From Cytophagales bacterium UBA2561 (GTDB lineage Bacteria > Bacteroidota > Bacteroidia > Cytophagales > Thermoflexibacteraceae), in assembly GCA_002340355.1 (NCBI GenBank), contig DDLX01000027.1, forward strand, positions 1 through 64,000: a stretch of DNA of 64,000 bases. The letters are read 5' to 3'. Under the pieces are notes generated by a model. That model was not told the DNA's origin and searched no databases. It saw only the letters and a list, made by a program, of their open reading frames with translations. Shown here piece by piece: positions 15,775-25,427 of the stretch. The position numbers were made by a program, and so were the translations under genes. Numbering within the stretch: position 1 is the first letter of the stretch; each line of letters begins with the position of its first letter.

Positions 15775-18177
15775 TTAAAATTTATAATTAATGGTAAAAA
15801 GAAAATTCCTGCCCATTTCATCAGCGAAATACCTCATTTGATTGAGATAGTTTCGATAAGAGGTATTCAATAGATTTTGAACACTTATACTTGCCTCAAA
15901 TGGTTTCAAATTGAATGTCCAAGAAACATCCAACAAAAAATAACCATCTGGGGCATCCTTAAAGTCAAAGATTTCGGATTCTGTGGTGATAGCAACCGTC
16001 CCATCAATCAATTCATCTGCTCTAACTGTTCTTGGTGCTTGAAATTGTCTGAACGTATAGCTTGGCTTAAAGGAAAATTCAGAAGATTTGATTTTCCAGA
16101 AATCCTTTGCTTTCCAAACCAATTTATAATTCGTGGTAAGTGGAGGCTGATCAATTAATACTTCTTCTTTTTGTATGTTTCTTGACCACAGATAACTAAT
16201 TCCAAAAGTTCCATCCAATGAGTTCGACCATTTTTTTTGCCATGTCAAATCTCCCCCAATGAATACTGCATTCGCTTGGTCAAATATAAAGACAGGCATA
16301 GGACCTCTAATTGTGCCAATGACTGCAATAGGTTTGTCGAATATGAAATTTTCAATATAATGCGAATAAGCCGTAAATGTACATTTGCTGCTCTTACCTT
16401 GTATTTCAAATTCATTAATCCATTTGTACCCTTTTTCTGGTGATACATTACTTTCATTTAGAGGAACGACTTTATCGGTTCGTAAGTCCCCATTTTCATT
16501 AGCATAATAGCGAAGCAAACCAAAAGAGGTTTTGAAACCATGTTGCCCAAAACTGTATAATTCACTCATATTAGGAGTACGCCAAGCAGTTCCAATATTT
16601 GTTCTAAAAGTGGCATTATCCCCAACTTTACGAATATACCCCAAGGAAGAAGTGAGGTTTGTAAAACTATATTCATCCCTAAAAATAGCTTGGTTGGTTT
16701 CTCTTCCTCTGACATTATTATATTCATAATCAAGACGAACACCAACTTCATACGTATTTTTGCCCTTTTCAAACATCTCAACCAGAAATCCGCTATATCG
16801 TGAAGTATTATAGTTTGGAATAAAAGGAGTTGTTCCTGTTCCTGGATTATTATCATTATCTTGGGTAAATACTTGTAAGCCAATCAAACCATCTAATCCC
16901 ATCCAACCAAAATGCTTCCATTCCAGTTGATAGTCATTAGTGATTAAATCCAAATCAATAATCGGCTTATGTGCATTTCTTCTGACATCATATTCATTTC
17001 GTTGGTTCAGTTGAGTACCAAACCTAAACATAAGACTTGCCTTATCTGAATAGTTCCATTCTAATTCTGCCTTTCCTAAATGATGATGAGTAGATTGATT
17101 TGGCTGATTAATATCATAAGAAAATGGTTTAATAATGACGGGTTCATCCGAATTAATCCCCCTGACAAATGCCGTTCCACTGTGTGCAACAGATGACCTT
17201 AAAATCGCCAAGTCTTGGTTTACATAACTGTAATAGGCTTTAAAACTCCAATCTTTAAATTGATACCTTAAACCGCCATGAATTGACTTTTCTTCTTTAC
17301 CCGAATTGGTGAGTGAATAATCGGGAGTATGTCTATCCCCAATACGAGTATAATTTACTCCTAAATGATAAGTCCAATTTTTTAGCCCCTGCCCAACTTC
17401 AGAATTAATATAATAACCTTTACCATTTGTTTGATAACCTGTCCTGATATCTAAACCAAAGGGTTGATTTAATAGCAACGGATGAGCTTCTACAACAATA
17501 GCCCCTCCCAAAGCCTCAGCACCATATCGTACTCCAGCAGCCCCCTTCAATATGACTACATTATTAGCCGTCGAAACATCAATTTCAGGCGCATGGTCTT
17601 TACCCCAATTCTGAAAGCCATGTTTCAAACCATTATTTAGAATTAAAATACGACTCCCATACAAGCCGTGAATAACAGGAAGTTGTACATTTGTTCCTAC
17701 TGCTGTTAAGGTAACTCCCTGTTCTTCAGCAATCGAGGAGGCTAAAGATTGGGTCACATTACTTTTGAGTTCTGCTTCTCCTAAAGAAATCTGAGAAATA
17801 GTTTGCGTTCCTTCTTCCTTAATTTTTTCTTCTTGGATGATTACTGACTCTAGTTCAAATACTTTTGAATTCAGATAAATACGCAGTTCTTTTCCGTTTT
17901 GAGAACAATTTTCACAAATAAAATCATCATAACCAACATAGGAAACAAGTAGTGTATTTTTGGCATCACATAATCCTTTTATTAAAAAGTTACCCTTCGT
18001 ATCTGTAATGGCAAATTTTTTACTTCCACGAACTCGCACATTCGCAAAGGGAATCGGTTCTTTGGTTTTTGTATCTAATATTTTTCCAGATATGGAATAG
18101 GAACAGGTATCAACTTGACTAAAAACCTTAAATGATGAGATAAATAGTAGTACTACTAGTATAAATAATTGCTTCAT
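15775..18177 (-). CDS. TonB-dependent outer-membrane receptor
   Basis: 800 residues. It has a signal peptide, then a carboxypeptidase-regulatory-like beta-sandwich (about 25-105, SISGKILDTKTKEPIPFANV), a plug domain (about 125-235, with VVILKGAAGVRYGAEALGG), and a long beta-barrel ending FLFTINYKF with the terminal aromatic residue needed for outer-membrane insertion. It imports a ligand using TonB energy. The absence of a SusD partner and the small His/Glu-rich lipoprotein downstream point to a metal or small-molecule receptor rather than a glycan system. Zinc, by likeness to ZnuD-type receptors, is only a guess. A strong promoter lies 113 bases upstream. Confidence 0.92.
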   Translation of the reverse strand: MKQLFILVVLLFISSFKVFSQVDTCSYSISGKILDTKTKEPIPFANVRVRGSKKFAITDTKGNFLIKGLCDAKNTLLVSYVGYDDFICENCSQNGKELRIYLNSKVFELESVIIQEEKIKEEGTQTISQISLGEAELKSNVTQSLASSIAEEQGVTLTAVGTNVQLPVIHGLYGSRILILNNGLKHGFQNWGKDHAPEIDVSTANNVVILKGAAGVRYGAEALGGAIVVEAHPLLLNQPFGLDIRTGYQTNGKGYYINSEVGQGLKNWTYHLGVNYTRIGDRHTPDYSLTNSGKEEKSIHGGLRYQFKDWSFKAYYSYVNQDLAILRSSVAHSGTAFVRGINSDEPVIIKPFSYDINQPNQSTHHHLGKAELEWNYSDKASLMFRFGTQLNQRNEYDVRRNAHKPIIDLDLITNDYQLEWKHFGWMGLDGLIGLQVFTQDNDNNPGTGTTPFIPNYNTSRYSGFLVEMFEKGKNTYEVGVRLDYEYNNVRGRETNQAIFRDEYSFTNLTSSLGYIRKVGDNATFRTNIGTAWRTPNMSELYSFGQHGFKTSFGLLRYYANENGDLRTDKVVPLNESNVSPEKGYKWINEFEIQGKSSKCTFTAYSHYIENFIFDKPIAVIGTIRGPMPVFIFDQANAVFIGGDLTWQKKWSNSLDGTFGISYLWSRNIQKEEVLIDQPPLTTNYKLVWKAKDFWKIKSSEFSFKPSYTFRQFQAPRTVRADELIDGTVAITTESEIFDFKDAPDGYFLLDVSWTFNLKPFEASISVQNLLNTSYRNYLNQMRYFADEMGRNFLFTINYKF

Positions 18178-18289
18178 AATATGCTGTTTTCTAACTATAT
18201 TGTTTGCTGTGTGTATTTTTTATAAAATAAAACAATATTTGATTTTTCTAACAAAATTTAATAATTATTATTTATATGTAATTTTGTTG

Positions 18290-18319
18290 CAAATATAAAC
18301 AGAAAACGTAATAACACAA
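18290..18319 (-). promoter_or_regulatory. Promoter of the TonB receptor operon
   Basis: On the minus strand TTG (18319-18317), a 19-base spacer and TATATTTG (18297-18290) match the Bacteroidota consensus well. It leaves a leader of about 110 bases, long enough for leader regulation, though I see no known riboswitch or clear palindromic metal box. Confidence 0.65.
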
Positions 18320-18534
18320 TTAAAACTTAATCTAAATAAAAAAATAATTTGGAAAAGATTTGATACTATTAAGAATAGTATTAACCCAAGTTGTGAAGTA
18401 TAAAAAGTCATCCCAAAGAATAGTTTTGAGTAAGCACACTTACAAATACTCTTTTTATGATAATATGACTTTACGGCAAAAATTTATTGTTTTATTGATG
18501 ATTATTACCAAATATCAGGGATAGGTGTTAATTT

Positions 18535-18822
18535 AATTTTTCAAAAAATGTTTTATTCCATAAGTTATCTTGTAGAAACCTACCCCACTCTTCTTTGATT
18601 CACCCACCATCTGTTGAACAGATTCAATACTTCCTGATTTATGTTTTCCCTTCCATTTATATATCATCCTTTCCACTCATCTCTTAAATCCTTATCTTTT
18701 GTTTTGCCCCAGTGTCTTAAAAAGTACCTGTCTGCCTTTTTCCTGTTTTCCATTATTAGAGCATATCTTACATTGCCAGCATCAACCATAGAGAAGTAAG
18801 GAAATTCATTGTATCTATGTGC
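18535..18822 (-). pseudogene. Decayed coding fragment of unknown family
   Basis: On the minus strand, 18822 to 18580 is open for 80 codons except for one TGA (18664-18666). It reads RYNEFPYFSMVDAGNVRYAL, RKKADRYFLRHWGKTKDKDL, then INQEVLNLFNRWWVNQ. A frame change then gives GFYKITYGIKHFLKN and a stop near 18535. The composition (aromatic and charged blocks) looks like real protein, unlike the surrounding AT-rich spacer, but there is no start and I do not recognise it. The remainder of the 879-base gap (18178-19056) holds promoters at both ends and a 7-base-stem hairpin near 18830. Confidence 0.45.
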
Positions 18823-19017
18823 CTATTGAAGTCTCGCAGACTGAACGAGACTCCTAGTAAGCCAGTGGGGAAATAAAAACCTTACCACAGACAGATTTTA
18901 TCCTCTCCTACCCTATTTTTAACTAATTCAAAAAACAAATATTAAGTAAACTCACACATTTATTTGATATCTCCGAACAGATATTAATTAGTGCATCTAA
19001 CAGCCAATTTATAATCC

Positions 19018-19025
19018 TACTTTTG
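19018..19025 (+). promoter_or_regulatory. Candidate -7 box for the secreted 525-residue protein
   Basis: TACTTTTG matches TAnnTTTG and lies 31 bases upstream of the start. No good -33 TTG is visible. Confidence 0.45.
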
Positions 19026-19056
19026 CACTCAATATTCAATAAAAATTTAATACAAA

Positions 19057-20634
19057 ATGAAATTTCAAAAAATCACATTTTTTAATTTTCTATTTAGTTT
19101 ACTGGTTGTCATGGGGTTATCAATCAATATTTCTAAAGCACAAACTTATCCGAATAAACCAAAAGTAAATGATGTACTTTATATGGTAGATATCAAAGAC
19201 AATACAAAGGTATATACCATGACTGTCCTATCAGAGAAGAAGATGGCAGATAATTGGGCGGATGAGTCTTTTGTAGTTGAAAGAAAACGCTTAAAAGCTA
19301 AAGCGACAGCTAAGAAATCTAAAAAGAAAAAATTTGGACAACTTCTAAAAGAAGCAGCAGGCGGAGCAGTTGAGCGAGACACCAAGCAAAAAGAAACACT
19401 TGCATTGGAAGAAGGCAAATATGAGTACAAAATGACCGAAGATAATACGGCTAATACAGATGATGATGTGATGATGAAAGGACAGTACAAACTGACTATT
19501 CAATATAGCACACCTTTCCGACATGGTTTTTTTTACGAAATTGGTGGCGGATTTTACAAAGAAGTCTTCTTTTCTTATGAATCCCATAATAAATTGTACC
19601 GAGAAGAACCTGAAAAAATGCATACGATTTTTGTAGTAGGTAAAGACAAAGATGCGACGATTGCCAAAGCAAAAACCATGAATTTTGAAGAAGAAAAAAA
19701 GAAATATTATACTCCTGACCCAAAAAGTGGGCGGTTTCCACACGGAGCAGTAGATGCAACGGATTATACTTTTGGTACTGAGCTTCATTCCTTGAGAGGA
19801 GAATATACATTGCCTCCAACTATGGACTTTCTCTATTTACCAACTAAAACGATTGAAGGTCGAAACTTAATGTATAATCGTGGTATTTTACAAGTAGAAT
19901 TGTACAAAGGCGATGAGTTGATTGGTACAAAGAATCTTTCTAAAGGACACAAAAAAGGTAAATGGGTCGAAAAAGTAGTTAACTCAATGGATGTACCTTA
20001 CCGAAGTTTTGGAAAGCTAAAAGCTGGGAAATATCAATTACGATTTTCGATATTGGGTAATGAACCTTTTTTCCTCTCAGATTTTGAGGTATATACTGTA
20101 CCGAATCCAGATATTAATGCTGAAGATCCCAATTTTTATATCATGAAAGGAGATAATGATAATTATTTGGCAATAAATCCAGGTAGAACTATTGAAGATG
20201 CTGTTCGATATTCAATTGGCGTATCTCGATTTTTCAAGATGAAACCTCAAAAAAAAGATGAAGTCAAAGGCGTAAAAGTGGTTTTATTGAAAGATGGGCA
20301 AAAGTTCGGACAAATGGATCGTTATGACGATAGTAACACCAAAACCTTAAATATAGATTTGATGTATGGAGATGGAAGACCTGCCTTGGATACGGAACTT
20401 GACTTAAAATTTATTGGTAAAGGTGACGACTATTATAACCGAGAAGATATGCCTGATGGCTCGTATAAAGTGGAGTATTATATCAAGGACAAACTTTTTG
20501 CCAGTGCATCTTTCAAAATAAAAGATAATGAAATTGTTCTTGAAGGAAATTCAAACCGAGAAACTGCTGATCTGAAAAAATTCCTTGTCAGTAAGGATGG
20601 TTACGTTTTTATTCCATTAAAATATCACAATTAA
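19057..20634 (+). CDS. Secreted protein of unknown function
   Basis: 525 residues with a signal peptide (hydrophobic core about residues 11-24, cleavage near ISKAQ). A very lysine-rich stretch (about 78-112, with AKKSKKKKFGQLLKEAAGG) follows the first small domain. The remainder alternates beta-rich blocks such as RNLMYNRGILQVELYKGDEL, GKLKAGKYQLRFSILGNEPF and DMPDGSYKVEYYIKDKLF, which resemble immunoglobulin-like or wrapping beta-sandwich domains. No catalytic motif, sorting tail or C-terminal secretion domain was recognised. It is convergent with the LytTR regulator, 19 bases apart. It could be a periplasmic or exported structural protein, but I cannot assign a family. Confidence 0.7.
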   Translation: MKFQKITFFNFLFSLLVVMGLSINISKAQTYPNKPKVNDVLYMVDIKDNTKVYTMTVLSEKKMADNWADESFVVERKRLKAKATAKKSKKKKFGQLLKEAAGGAVERDTKQKETLALEEGKYEYKMTEDNTANTDDDVMMKGQYKLTIQYSTPFRHGFFYEIGGGFYKEVFFSYESHNKLYREEPEKMHTIFVVGKDKDATIAKAKTMNFEEEKKKYYTPDPKSGRFPHGAVDATDYTFGTELHSLRGEYTLPPTMDFLYLPTKTIEGRNLMYNRGILQVELYKGDELIGTKNLSKGHKKGKWVEKVVNSMDVPYRSFGKLKAGKYQLRFSILGNEPFFLSDFEVYTVPNPDINAEDPNFYIMKGDNDNYLAINPGRTIEDAVRYSIGVSRFFKMKPQKKDEVKGVKVVLLKDGQKFGQMDRYDDSNTKTLNIDLMYGDGRPALDTELDLKFIGKGDDYYNREDMPDGSYKVEYYIKDKLFASASFKIKDNEIVLEGNSNRETADLKKFLVSKDGYVFIPLKYHN

Positions 20635-20653
20635 AATATTGATAAATAGGTGA

Positions 20654-21409
20654 TTATAAGGATTCGATTATCTTTAATAATGCCTCTTTTTTTCGGGTAG
20701 CAAGGGGAACTTTGCTACCATCTTCTAAGACTAGCATATCGCCCTCTCGTTTATCATACCGACTCAAATAATGAATATTAACCAAGTGTGATTGATGGCA
20801 TCGAAAAAATGAGGACTCAGGTAATAATTTGACATATTCTTTCAAAATCTTGGAATTAACGATGGGATGTTCTCGGTTTTTGATAAAAAATTTGGTGTAA
20901 TTTCCCATCGCTTCCAAGTGAATAATATCCTCAATTCGGACAATCTGAATTCCGTATTTATCTTTAAGGATGATACGCCTCGAACGTTGATTACTTTCTT
21001 CTGCAATATTGGTTAGTAAAGTCTTGATTTTGAGGTCTATGCTTTGCCTTTCGACTTCTTTATCTATTTTTTCAATCGCATTTTCTAATTCTTCGATATT
21101 AATTGGTTTGAGCAAATAATCCAAAGCACTGTATTTGATGGCTTGGAGTGCATATTTTTCGTGTGCCGTTGTAAAAATAATCCGAAAATCTATTTGATTG
21201 ATTTTTTTTAATAAGTCAAATGCCGTTCCGTCAGGTAATTCAACATCCAAAAAAACTAATTCAGGTTTATTTTTTTGAATAAATTCTAAACCTTCGGTAA
21301 TATTTTCAACGCCTGTAATGGAATCTACATTCGGATATAATTCCGACAATAACTCTTCCAACATTTCTCTGGCAGACACATTATCTTCAACGATTAACCA
21401 ATTTATCAT
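20654..21409 (-). CDS. LytTR-type response regulator
   Basis: 251 residues. The receiver domain (1-120) has the acidic pair Glu8-Asp9, phosphoacceptor Asp55 (LVFLDVELPD), Thr80 and Lys101 (LLKPI). The C-terminal LytTR DNA-binding domain (about 145-250) has IVRIEDIIHLEAMGNYTKFF and FFRCHQSHLVNIHYL. It starts 15 bases after the stop of the histidine kinase gene, so the two are cotranscribed and form a LytS/LytR-like two-component pair. All phosphorylation residues are present. The targets are unknown. Confidence 0.95.
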   Translation of the reverse strand: MINWLIVEDNVSAREMLEELLSELYPNVDSITGVENITEGLEFIQKNKPELVFLDVELPDGTAFDLLKKINQIDFRIIFTTAHEKYALQAIKYSALDYLLKPINIEELENAIEKIDKEVERQSIDLKIKTLLTNIAEESNQRSRRIILKDKYGIQIVRIEDIIHLEAMGNYTKFFIKNREHPIVNSKILKEYVKLLPESSFFRCHQSHLVNIHYLSRYDKREGDMLVLEDGSKVPLATRKKEALLKIIESL

Positions 21410-21424
21410 ACTTGCTATTTTCTG

Positions 21425-23599
21425 TTATACATATTTATAAGGCAAATGAAAAATAACTTTTGTCCCTTGACTTAAATTTTCAATCCGAAAACTAACCTCT
21501 TTTTTATAATTCTGTTTAAAAATTAAAATACGTTCCTTTGTAATTTGAGTCGCCAATGACTGGTGTTTGAAATGGATATCCTTCTCTATTTCCATTGCCT
21601 TCTGGATTCCAACGCCATTATCCTGAATTGTTAAAATAATTTGATGGTCTTGCAAACCAAAATGAATGTGAATTTTACCCTGTTCTGAAAGGTGGTGAAT
21701 TCCATGGTCAATGGCATTTTCTACGAAAGGTTGTGCAAACATTGGTGGAATAGCAATTTCTTCGGTTTCTATCTGTTCATCAACTTCAATTTCATAGGTA
21801 AAAGGCTGTTTTTGTCGGAGATTCTGCAAAGTTAAATAATTATCTAACATCGTAATCTCTTCGTCCAAGGCAATATATTCATGTCTGGAGTTTTCCAAAA
21901 CTTGTCGCATCAGATTAGAAAACCTCGCCAAATAAAAACTGGCTTTTTTACCATTTGCATCAAACATATATTTTTGGATAACTGCCAACGCATTAAAAAT
22001 GAAATGAGGATTCATCTGCAATCGTAAAAGTTTTTGCTCAACTTCATGATGTTTTTTCTGGAGTCTAAATTGTTTTTGACGATAAAAAAGATACAGAATA
22101 ACTCCTACTAAAACCAACAAAATCAAGACTATCGACAGCATTACCAAACGCCATGTCGATTCACGTAATTGTAAGTCTCGGATTTTGGCAGTTTGTTCCA
22201 AGTTCTTGATTTGTTGTTCTTTTTTTTCGGTTTCATATTTGGTATTTAGATGGGCAATTTGTGTGGTTTTTTCGATATTAAATAGGCTATCAGAAAGTTC
22301 TTTGTATCGGACATAATGTTGGTAAGCATCCTGATAATTTCCTTGTGATTTTTCAATTTGTGCCAAAACTTGCACACTCTGTTGTATGATGATAGGTTCG
22401 CCAATTGTAGTTGCCAAATCAATGCCTTGAGAAAGTAGTTTTTTGGCTTTGGAATAATTTTTTAGGTCGTAATGCAATTGTCCCAAAATATACAACGATG
22501 TAGCAGATAATGATTTCAAACCGATTTCTTGGCTTAAATTCAGTCCTTTTTGTAAATAATTTAAGGCTTTTTCGGTTTTTTTCTGATAAAAATAACATTC
22601 TCCAATATTTTCATAATTATAAACCATGCCTGTTTTGTTATTTTCTTTTTGCTTAATTTCCAATGATTTAAAATGAAAATCTAAGGCTTTTTGATATAGT
22701 TTCTGATTTTTGTAGGTAATGCCAATGTTGGTATATATTTGTGCAATGGTTTGAATATCTTGTGTTTCCTGCTTGATTTTTAAGGCTTTGAAATAATATT
22801 CTAATGCTTTATCGTAATTTTTTTGTACATCGTGTATGATTCCAATATTAACATAACCAGCTACTTGCACTCGTTTGTAATTGATTTTTTCGCTAATGGC
22901 TAATCCTTTCAAAAACATGGCAAGACTTTCGGCGTATTTCCCTTGTTGTTTGTAAGTCAGACCAATATTGTTATATACATTGGCAATTCCCTTATCATGT
23001 CCGATTTCTTGGGCAATTTCTAAGGACTTGGAATAATAGTTTAAAGCCTTTTCATAATTTCCTCTTAGCTCATAAATTGAGGCAATATTTGAGTAAACTA
23101 ATCCAACTCCTTTAGTATCTTGAAGTTGCTGGCGCAGTTCTAAAGATTGTAGAAGTAACGAAATACTCTTATCATAATTTCCCTGACGTTTTTGAATTAA
23201 CCCTAAGATATTGAATGACTTAGCATTAATAAGTGTATCATTAATTTGTTCGGAAAGTTGCTGAGCTTGCCGAATTCGCCTGATAGCATTTTCGTAATAA
23301 CCACTCAAGTAGTACATTTTTCCTGCTGTATAATAGACATTATTTAAGCCCTCGAAGTCTGAAATTTGTTCTGCCAGATTGATGGATTTATTCATGTACA
23401 ATTCGAACTCCTCAAAATTGAAATTAATACTTTTTTGAGCAATCAAACTATACATTTCGACTCGTTTTTTATCATCCGATTCAGTTTGAAGCAGTTGTTT
23501 GAGCGAATCAATTTTTTGTTGGTTTTGTCCTGATAAGTTCCACGAAATCAAGCATAAAAAAGAAACTACAATAGATATTTTAGAAAAAAAAGCTAACAT
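21425..23599 (-). CDS. TPR-containing sensor histidine kinase (LytS-type His_kinase domain)
   Basis: 724 residues. A signal peptide leads to about ten tetratricopeptide repeats (residues about 60-420, units such as YDKALEYYFKALKIKQET), so the sensor lies in the periplasm. A single transmembrane helix around 480-503 is followed by a coiled coil and the His_kinase domain with the phosphoacceptor block LRLQMNPHFIFNAL. An ATPase domain carries PPMFAQPFVENAIDHGI (N box) and IQDNGVGI (G box). This layout is the common Bacteroidota version of LytS. The signal sensed is unknown; TPRs suggest a protein partner. It is the first gene of a two-gene operon with the LytTR regulator. Confidence 0.95.
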   Translation of the reverse strand: MLAFFSKISIVVSFLCLISWNLSGQNQQKIDSLKQLLQTESDDKKRVEMYSLIAQKSINFNFEEFELYMNKSINLAEQISDFEGLNNVYYTAGKMYYLSGYYENAIRRIRQAQQLSEQINDTLINAKSFNILGLIQKRQGNYDKSISLLLQSLELRQQLQDTKGVGLVYSNIASIYELRGNYEKALNYYSKSLEIAQEIGHDKGIANVYNNIGLTYKQQGKYAESLAMFLKGLAISEKINYKRVQVAGYVNIGIIHDVQKNYDKALEYYFKALKIKQETQDIQTIAQIYTNIGITYKNQKLYQKALDFHFKSLEIKQKENNKTGMVYNYENIGECYFYQKKTEKALNYLQKGLNLSQEIGLKSLSATSLYILGQLHYDLKNYSKAKKLLSQGIDLATTIGEPIIIQQSVQVLAQIEKSQGNYQDAYQHYVRYKELSDSLFNIEKTTQIAHLNTKYETEKKEQQIKNLEQTAKIRDLQLRESTWRLVMLSIVLILLVLVGVILYLFYRQKQFRLQKKHHEVEQKLLRLQMNPHFIFNALAVIQKYMFDANGKKASFYLARFSNLMRQVLENSRHEYIALDEEITMLDNYLTLQNLRQKQPFTYEIEVDEQIETEEIAIPPMFAQPFVENAIDHGIHHLSEQGKIHIHFGLQDHQIILTIQDNGVGIQKAMEIEKDIHFKHQSLATQITKERILIFKQNYKKEVSFRIENLSQGTKVIFHLPYKYV

Positions 23600-24133
23600 A
23601 AAAGAAAATTTATAATCTAAACTAAGACTTTGACTACCTTTTGAAAATTTTAGTAGGATATGGAAAGGTTATACTATTTTTTTTACATGTATTTTATTGT
23701 GAATATCTAAAATATAAAACTAATACTGTTTTCCTGTTCTTTCGGAATTTGCTAAATCTATCCAAAAAATATACATCTGTTCTCCATCTTCAATTTGTCC
23801 TTTAAATATTGAATATTTTTAGCAAATCTGTTTTCCACGTTTTATTTTTGATTTCAAGTTATTATAATTGCGTTATAATTTAGTTATGAATTACTCGCAA
23901 TCTTTCATTTTAATCTACTAAGATAATGCAAACTCTAACAGAAATTCCCAATTAACAGCAAATTTACGAAGTCTTATATTACGTAGATTGTTTAAAAAAT
24001 TTTGAATATTAACAACTCCATTTTCAAACTCAAAATATAATTTTCCAGTCCAGAAAGCCCACATTTCTGAAGTACTCAAAAAAATCCTTTACCTTTGACG
24101 ATTTGATAAAAAACCATAGGTAAAATCAAGAAA
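23600..24133. other. Divergent intergenic region
   Basis: It separates the minus-strand kinase operon from the plus-strand aminotransferase. It is very AT-rich and I see no gene. The right end carries the TACCTTTG box at 24090. Confidence 0.5.
24090..24097 (+). promoter_or_regulatory. Candidate -7 box for the aminotransferase gene
   Basis: TACCTTTG matches TAnnTTTG, 36 bases before the start. The -33 element is weak. Confidence 0.45.
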
Positions 24134-25336
24134 ATGGCAAAATCAAACCTCCTTTCGGAACGCATTAATAGCCTTTCCGAATCACAAACTATCGGCATGG
24201 CGAACAAAGCACGTGAGCTTCGCCAACAAGGTCATGATGTGATTAGTCTGAACTTGGGTGAACCCGACTTCGGAACACCCCAGCACATCAAAGATGCCGC
24301 TAAAGAAGCCATTGACGCAGGCTATACGTTTTATACGCCCGTCCCCGGTATTCCTGAGTTACGTCAGGGCATCGCCGATAAATTGAAAACCCAAAATAAT
24401 ATTGACACTACTCCTGACTGTATTTCGGTTTCGACAGGGGCAAAACAATCTTTGGCAAATGTCATTTTATCCCTTGTCAATCCTGGTGATGAAGTGATTG
24501 TATTTACGCCGTATTGGGTAACGTATGCTGAGCAAATCAAATTGGCAGAAGGAACTCCTGTTTATTTGGAAGGCACTATTACAAACGATTTCAAAGTTAC
24601 AGCAGAGCAATTGAAAGAAGCGATTACGCCTAAAACTAAAGCAATTATTTATTCTTCTCCTTGTAACCCAACAGGCTCAGTATTTACCAAAGAAGAATTG
24701 ACTGCTATTGCGGACGTAGTAGCGGCTGAAGATGACCTCTTTATCATTGCGGACGAAATCTATGAGCATATCAATTTTACAGGAAAGCATTTCAGTATTG
24801 GTTCACTTCCTCAAGTCAAAGACCGCACCATTACAGTAAATGGCTTCGCAAAAGGATTTGCTATGACAGGATGGCGAATTGGTTATATTGCAGCTCCTCT
24901 TTGGATTACCAAAGCTTGTAACAAATTGCAAGGACAAGTTACTTCAGGAACATGTTCTATTGCACAGTATGCGGCTGTCGCAGGTATCACAGGCGATATG
25001 ACTCCTACCGAGGAAATGGCAAAAACATACTTGCGCCGTAGAGATTTGGTTATTTCCTTGCTCAATGAAATTGATGGCATAAAAACCAATACACCACAAG
25101 GGGCATTTTATATTTTCCCTGATGTAAGTAGTTTCTTTGGTAAGTCAGATGGTGAACAAACTATCGAAACGTCTTATGATTTATGTATGTATTTATTGAA
25201 CAAAGCTCACGTTTCCTTGGTCGATGGTTCGGCGTTTGGGTCGCCTGATTGCCTTCGTCTTTCGTATGCAGCTTCGGATGAAAACCTCATAGAAGCTGTA
25301 AAAAGAATGAAAGAAGCATTGGCTCTTTTAAAGTAA
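24134..25336 (+). CDS. Class I/II pyridoxal-phosphate aminotransferase (aspartate-type)
   Basis: 400 residues, the usual length for subgroup Ib aspartate/prephenate aminotransferases. Landmarks are SLNLGEPDFGTP near the N-terminus, SSPCNPTG (conserved Asn), IIADEIYEHI (Asp and Tyr that hold the cofactor) and NGFAKGFAMTGWRIGY with the Schiff-base Lys at residue 240. The substrate-binding Arg lies in CLRLSYA. It interconverts aspartate or an aromatic amino acid with its oxo acid. Exact specificity cannot be fixed, so no symbol is given. An intrinsic terminator follows, separating it from ribH. Confidence 0.93.
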   Translation: MAKSNLLSERINSLSESQTIGMANKARELRQQGHDVISLNLGEPDFGTPQHIKDAAKEAIDAGYTFYTPVPGIPELRQGIADKLKTQNNIDTTPDCISVSTGAKQSLANVILSLVNPGDEVIVFTPYWVTYAEQIKLAEGTPVYLEGTITNDFKVTAEQLKEAITPKTKAIIYSSPCNPTGSVFTKEELTAIADVVAAEDDLFIIADEIYEHINFTGKHFSIGSLPQVKDRTITVNGFAKGFAMTGWRIGYIAAPLWITKACNKLQGQVTSGTCSIAQYAAVAGITGDMTPTEEMAKTYLRRRDLVISLLNEIDGIKTNTPQGAFYIFPDVSSFFGKSDGEQTIETSYDLCMYLLNKAHVSLVDGSAFGSPDCLRLSYAASDENLIEAVKRMKEALALLK

Positions 25337-25354
25337 TTTTTCATTTCAAACCCT

Positions 25355-25390
25355 AAACCTATAAGGCTTTGAAACCTTATAGGTTTTTTT
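25355..25390 (+). terminator. Intrinsic terminator after the aminotransferase gene
   Basis: AAACCTATAAGG and CCTTATAGGTTT form a perfect 12-base stem with an 8-base loop, followed by T residues. Confidence 0.92.
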
Positions 25391-25427
25391 ATAAAAAATT
25401 GTATTAATAAAATTTAATTCTAAAAAT

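Noticed and set aside
15775..18177. Naming the TonB receptor as a zinc receptor (ZnuD)
   Set aside because: Likeness is only general, and no zinc-regulator site was found in the leader.
18826..18852. Inverted repeat GTCTCG/CGAGAC considered as an insertion-sequence end
   Set aside because: Only one copy is seen in the window, with no transposase and no target duplication.
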